Assembly: GCA_949293245.1 (NCBI GenBank)
Contig: CASFCS010000029.1
Span: 1-44,154 of the forward strand
DNA: 44,154 nt
Source: an uncultured bacterium
GTDB lineage: Bacteria > Bacillota > Clostridia > Oscillospirales > Oscillospiraceae
Direction: 5' to 3'
Shown here: positions 42,774-44,154 of the stretch, one piece after another
Numbering within the stretch: position 1 is the first letter of the stretch
How the letters are laid out: each line of letters starts with the position of its first letter
Notes under the pieces: generated by a model
What the model was told of the DNA's origin: nothing
The model's input: only the letters and a program-made list of their open reading frames with translations
Database searches by the model: none
Translations under genes and position numbers: made by a program

Positions 42774-43613
42774 TTATTTTCCGCCGGTATTGGCAATGCC
42801 CTCGATGAACTGCCGCTGGAAGATCATGTACAGGATCACCATGGGGAGCATGGCCAGCAGACTGCCCGCCATGAGCACGGGGAAGTTAGTGGAGAACTGC
42901 CCCCGCAGGGTGGCAAGGCCAGAGGACAAGGTCATCATGTTCAGGTCGGAGTTGACCACCAGGGGCCACATCAGGTCGCCGTAAGCAAACACGGCGGTGA
43001 AGATGGTCAGGGCGGCCACGGAGGTGCCGGTCAGGGGGAACATGACCTTTACAAAGGTCTCAAACTGGTTGCACCCGTCCAGACAGGCGGCCTCGCCGAT
43101 CTCCTTGGGGATGCCCATGTAGGTCTGCCGCAGGAAGAAGGTGCCGAAGGCGGACACGATGCCCGGGAACACCAGGGCGAAGATGGTGTTGGCCATCCCC
43201 AGCTTGGCCACCATCTGGTACTGGGGCAGAATGAAGATCTGGGAGGGAAGGGACATCTGCACCAGGATCAGGGCGAAGAGAATGTTCTTGCCCCGGAAGT
43301 TCAGCTTGGCGAAGGCGTACCCCGCCATGGAGCTGAACACCACGGCGCAGATCACCCGGAAGAGGATCATCAGCGCGGTGTTCACATACATGTTGACAAA
43401 GGGCAGGGAGGCGATGGCGTCCACAAAGTTGTCAAAATTCCACTGGGCGGGGAAGATGACAGGGGGGATCTGCATGCTCTCGGTCTGGGTCTTGAAGCTG
43501 GTGAGGATCATCCACACGAAGGGGAAGATCATGATGACGGCGCCCAGAATCAAAAACACATAGGTCAGCGTGGTGGTCAGCCGTTTGGTGCGCTGCAAAG
43601 AGTTGTGTTTCAT
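42774..43613 (-). CDS. Carbohydrate ABC transporter permease, MalG type
   Basis: 279 residues, six membrane helices. The EAA loop GIPKEIGEAACLDGCNQFET contacts the ATPase. FPFVWMILTSFKTQTE near the N-terminus and IFQRQFIEGIANTGGK at the end are typical of CUT1-family MalG-like permeases. It follows the MalF-type gene after 15 bp. The binding protein and ATPase are not in the window. Likely substrate is an alpha-galactoside, judged from the neighbouring enzyme. Confidence 0.93.
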   Translation of the reverse strand: MKHNSLQRTKRLTTTLTYVFLILGAVIMIFPFVWMILTSFKTQTESMQIPPVIFPAQWNFDNFVDAIASLPFVNMYVNTALMILFRVICAVVFSSMAGYAFAKLNFRGKNILFALILVQMSLPSQIFILPQYQMVAKLGMANTIFALVFPGIVSAFGTFFLRQTYMGIPKEIGEAACLDGCNQFETFVKVMFPLTGTSVAALTIFTAVFAYGDLMWPLVVNSDLNMMTLSSGLATLRGQFSTNFPVLMAGSLLAMLPMVILYMIFQRQFIEGIANTGGK

Positions 43614-43628
43614 GGCTGTTCCCCTCCT

Positions 43629-44154
43629 TTACACGTCATAATTGACCCACTTCTTCTGGCCGACGAACTGGATGATGGTGATGATGCCGATGAGGCACAC
43701 GGTCCACACCACGATGGCGGCGCCGGAGCCCCGGCTGCCGGCCACGAAGGTCTCGCGGTAGAAGAGGTACATCAGACTCTGCACCGATGTCAGTGCCGGG
43801 TTGGTGTCCTCCACCATCATGTAGATGAGGTCGTAGACCTTGATGGAGGACATGAGACGCATGATCATCACCACGAACAGAGTGGGGGAGACCATGGGCA
43901 GGGTGATCTGAAGGAACTGGTTGATCTTGCTGGTGCCGTCGATCTCGGCGGCCTCGTAGTAGCTCTTGGAGATGTTCTGCAGGCCGGCCAGCAGCAGCAC
44001 CGCGTCATAGCCGATGTTGCTCCAGATGGCCACGATGGCGCAGGCGATCATGACGAACCGGGAGTCGGTGATCCAGTTGATGTGGGTGCCGAAGAACTGG
44101 TTGAGGATGCCGTAGTCACTGTTGAAGATCCAGCGCCACACCATGGTGATGGCG
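43629..44154 (-). CDS. Carbohydrate ABC transporter permease, MalF type, 5' partial
   Basis: The frame is open to the right edge of the window, so the N-terminal part is missing; 174 residues are visible. The EAA loop SKSYYEAAEIDGTSKINQFL and the segment WSNIGYDAVLLLAGLQNI identify a CUT1 MalF-like permease, partner of the downstream MalG-type protein. Confidence 0.92.
   Translation of the reverse strand, partial: AITMVWRWIFNSDYGILNQFFGTHINWITDSRFVMIACAIVAIWSNIGYDAVLLLAGLQNISKSYYEAAEIDGTSKINQFLQITLPMVSPTLFVVMIMRLMSSIKVYDLIYMMVEDTNPALTSVQSLMYLFYRETFVAGSRGSGAAIVVWTVCLIGIITIIQFVGQKKWVNYDV

Noticed and set aside
1-44154. tRNA, rRNA, CRISPR arrays and insertion sequences
   Set aside because: Looked for in all gaps; no cloverleaf, evenly spaced repeats or transposase seen.

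Overview
The window comes from a high-GC, spore-forming Firmicute. Gene content (spoIIE, a sigK-type gene, a Spo0A-type DNA-binding domain, murA, rlmH, QueT, opp operon), strong GCC/CTG/GTG codon bias, GTG/TTG starts and TGnTATACT-type promoters suggest the gut Oscillospiraceae (Flavonifractor/Lawsonibacter-like). This placement is inferred from sequence character only.

Layout. 1-20600 is ordinary chromosome: a 5'-truncated amidase; a minus-strand run dusB, ECF sigma, zinc-finger anti-sigma; spoIIE; a 0.9-kb gene-free stretch of short inverted repeats; queT behind a structured leader; galU; an operon of MerR-like regulator, YbjQ, ABC ATPase and ABC permease; murA; a WalJ-like hydrolase; rlmH; pgcA; DUF378; cdd; a deacetylase-like lipoprotein; a polytopic membrane protein; and a stand-alone Spo0A C-terminal domain gene behind tandem 0A boxes.

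The outstanding feature is sigK, the mother-cell sigma factor gene. Its first part lies at 20618-20813. It breaks in a Lys-Lys motif, resumes at 32031-32165, breaks again at the Ile-Glu-Asn-Glu-Ile-Leu motif, and resumes at 39076 to stop at 39392. Removing 11,217 bp (element A) and 6,910 bp (element B) rejoins the frame exactly. Each insert is bounded by a short direct repeat sharing a central AA, with long inverted repeats just inside it, and each carries a serine recombinase gene at one end. They look like two independent skin-type elements in one gene. The third part stops just after Ser-Tyr-Val-Ser-Arg, about 25 residues short of a normal SigK, so a third break whose far end lies outside the window is plausible.

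Element A carries a large serine recombinase, a small coupled ORF, a nitroreductase, a PucR regulator, a small unknown protein, a sigma-like membrane protein and a complete oppABCDF peptide-uptake operon. Element B carries a glycerate kinase, a double-flavodoxin oxidoreductase with its PadR regulator, a membrane protein, two XRE regulators (one fused to a superoxide-reductase-like domain) and a C-terminally short serine recombinase. Neither shows phage structural genes. The cargo is vegetative metabolism that a terminal mother cell could discard.

39393-44154 holds an AraC regulator, a GH36 alpha-galactosidase and two sugar ABC permeases (the last cut by the window edge). This galactoside-use locus could be ordinary chromosome or cargo of a third element. 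No tRNA, rRNA, CRISPR array or insertion sequence was recognised.
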